From the NCBI GenBank assembly GCA_036782915.1, contig DAIPYE010000004.1, forward strand, positions 1-42,730: a stretch of 42,730 nucleotides of DNA, written 5' to 3'. Shown in pieces: positions 42,646-42,730 of this stretch. The stretch is from JAEUSI01 sp036782915 (GTDB lineage: Bacteria; Bacteroidota; Ignavibacteria; Tepidaquicellales; Tepidaquicellaceae). The position numbers and the translations under genes are program-made. Position 1 is the stretch's first letter. Every line of letters starts with the position of its first letter. The notes beneath the pieces are model-generated. The model did no database searches. It was not told the origin of the DNA and saw only the letters and a program-made list of their open reading frames with translations.

Positions 42646-42730
42646 GGATTACCGATTATCGATTACAGATTACCGATTACGTATTACCGATTATGGATTA
42701 TGAAATTACGTATTACCGATTATGGATTAT
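42646..42730. repeat. Heptamer tandem array (GATTAYN), running off the window
   Basis: At least twelve units of about 7 bases built on GATTA with C or T next, for example GGATTAC CGATTAT CGATTAC. A higher-order 29-bp period gives two perfect 26-bp copies at 42676-42701 and 42705-42730. The array is cut by the window end. Confidence 0.93.

Overview
The window reads as a low-GC (about one third G+C by eye) chromosomal contig from the Bacteroidota/Chlorobiota side of the tree, most likely the Ignavibacteria. Grounds: two secreted proteins end in a type IX secretion (T9SS) sorting domain of the YPNPFNP/FPNPFNP type; several promoters fit the Bacteroidetes-type TTG-N20-TAnnTTTG pattern; Shine-Dalgarno sequences are almost absent; and many protein families (DUF3667, the two-domain GlmU-like protein, the mitochondrial-type citrate synthase, the divergent mPPase) are at home there. 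The species assignment is inference. One 10-N scaffold gap lies inside a gene.

Layout. 1-4487: the 3' end of a canonical uvrA converges on a TPR lipoprotein-like/periplasmic gene and a second, complete uvrA paralogue. 4640-7534: an outer-membrane barrel protein and an M1 metallopeptidase exported by T9SS. 7602-8491: a Y1 (IS200-type) transposase followed by twenty 9-bp repeats and two copies of a two-hairpin element. 8648-12634: DUF3667 membrane protein, then cmk-rpsA. 12635-13318: a gene-free stretch with a nested palindromic element. 13319-19208: a short Omp85 protein, a divergent membrane pyrophosphatase, rplY-pth and tRNA-Met. 19446-21619: rpmE, a GlmU-like sugar nucleotidyl/acyltransferase and rpsT. 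21624-25047: a five-gene unit with parAB. 25279-30144: a giant FG-GAP/CARDB T9SS cargo and a lineage-type unknown protein. 30175-35556: holA, ECF sigma, anti-sigma, purS, purQ, tatA and gatA, all leftward. 35674-36954: citrate synthase. 36955-38339: a repeat-rich kilobase with a small GDCCVxC protein. 38340-42007: a secreted HEAT-cyclophilin fusion, a GNAT acetyltransferase and an AraC regulator. 42028-42730: a RAYT-type transposase with a 7-bp repeat array running off the end.

How it fits together. Most genes are ordinary housekeeping: translation (S1, S20, L25, L31, Pth, GatA, tRNA), replication and segregation (HolA, ParAB), nucleotide synthesis (Cmk, PurS, PurQ), repair (UvrA x2), central metabolism and energetics (citrate synthase, PPi-driven pump), envelope biogenesis and export (Omp85, TatA, T9SS cargo, GlmU-like). 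The accessory signal lies in the noncoding DNA. Two different single-tyrosine transposases each carry a distinct short-unit tandem array just upstream of their start codon, and at least five other families of hairpin or palindromic repeats fill the larger intergenic spaces. A second notable theme is start-codon use: at least six genes, including holA, pth, purS and parA, appear forced to use TTG.
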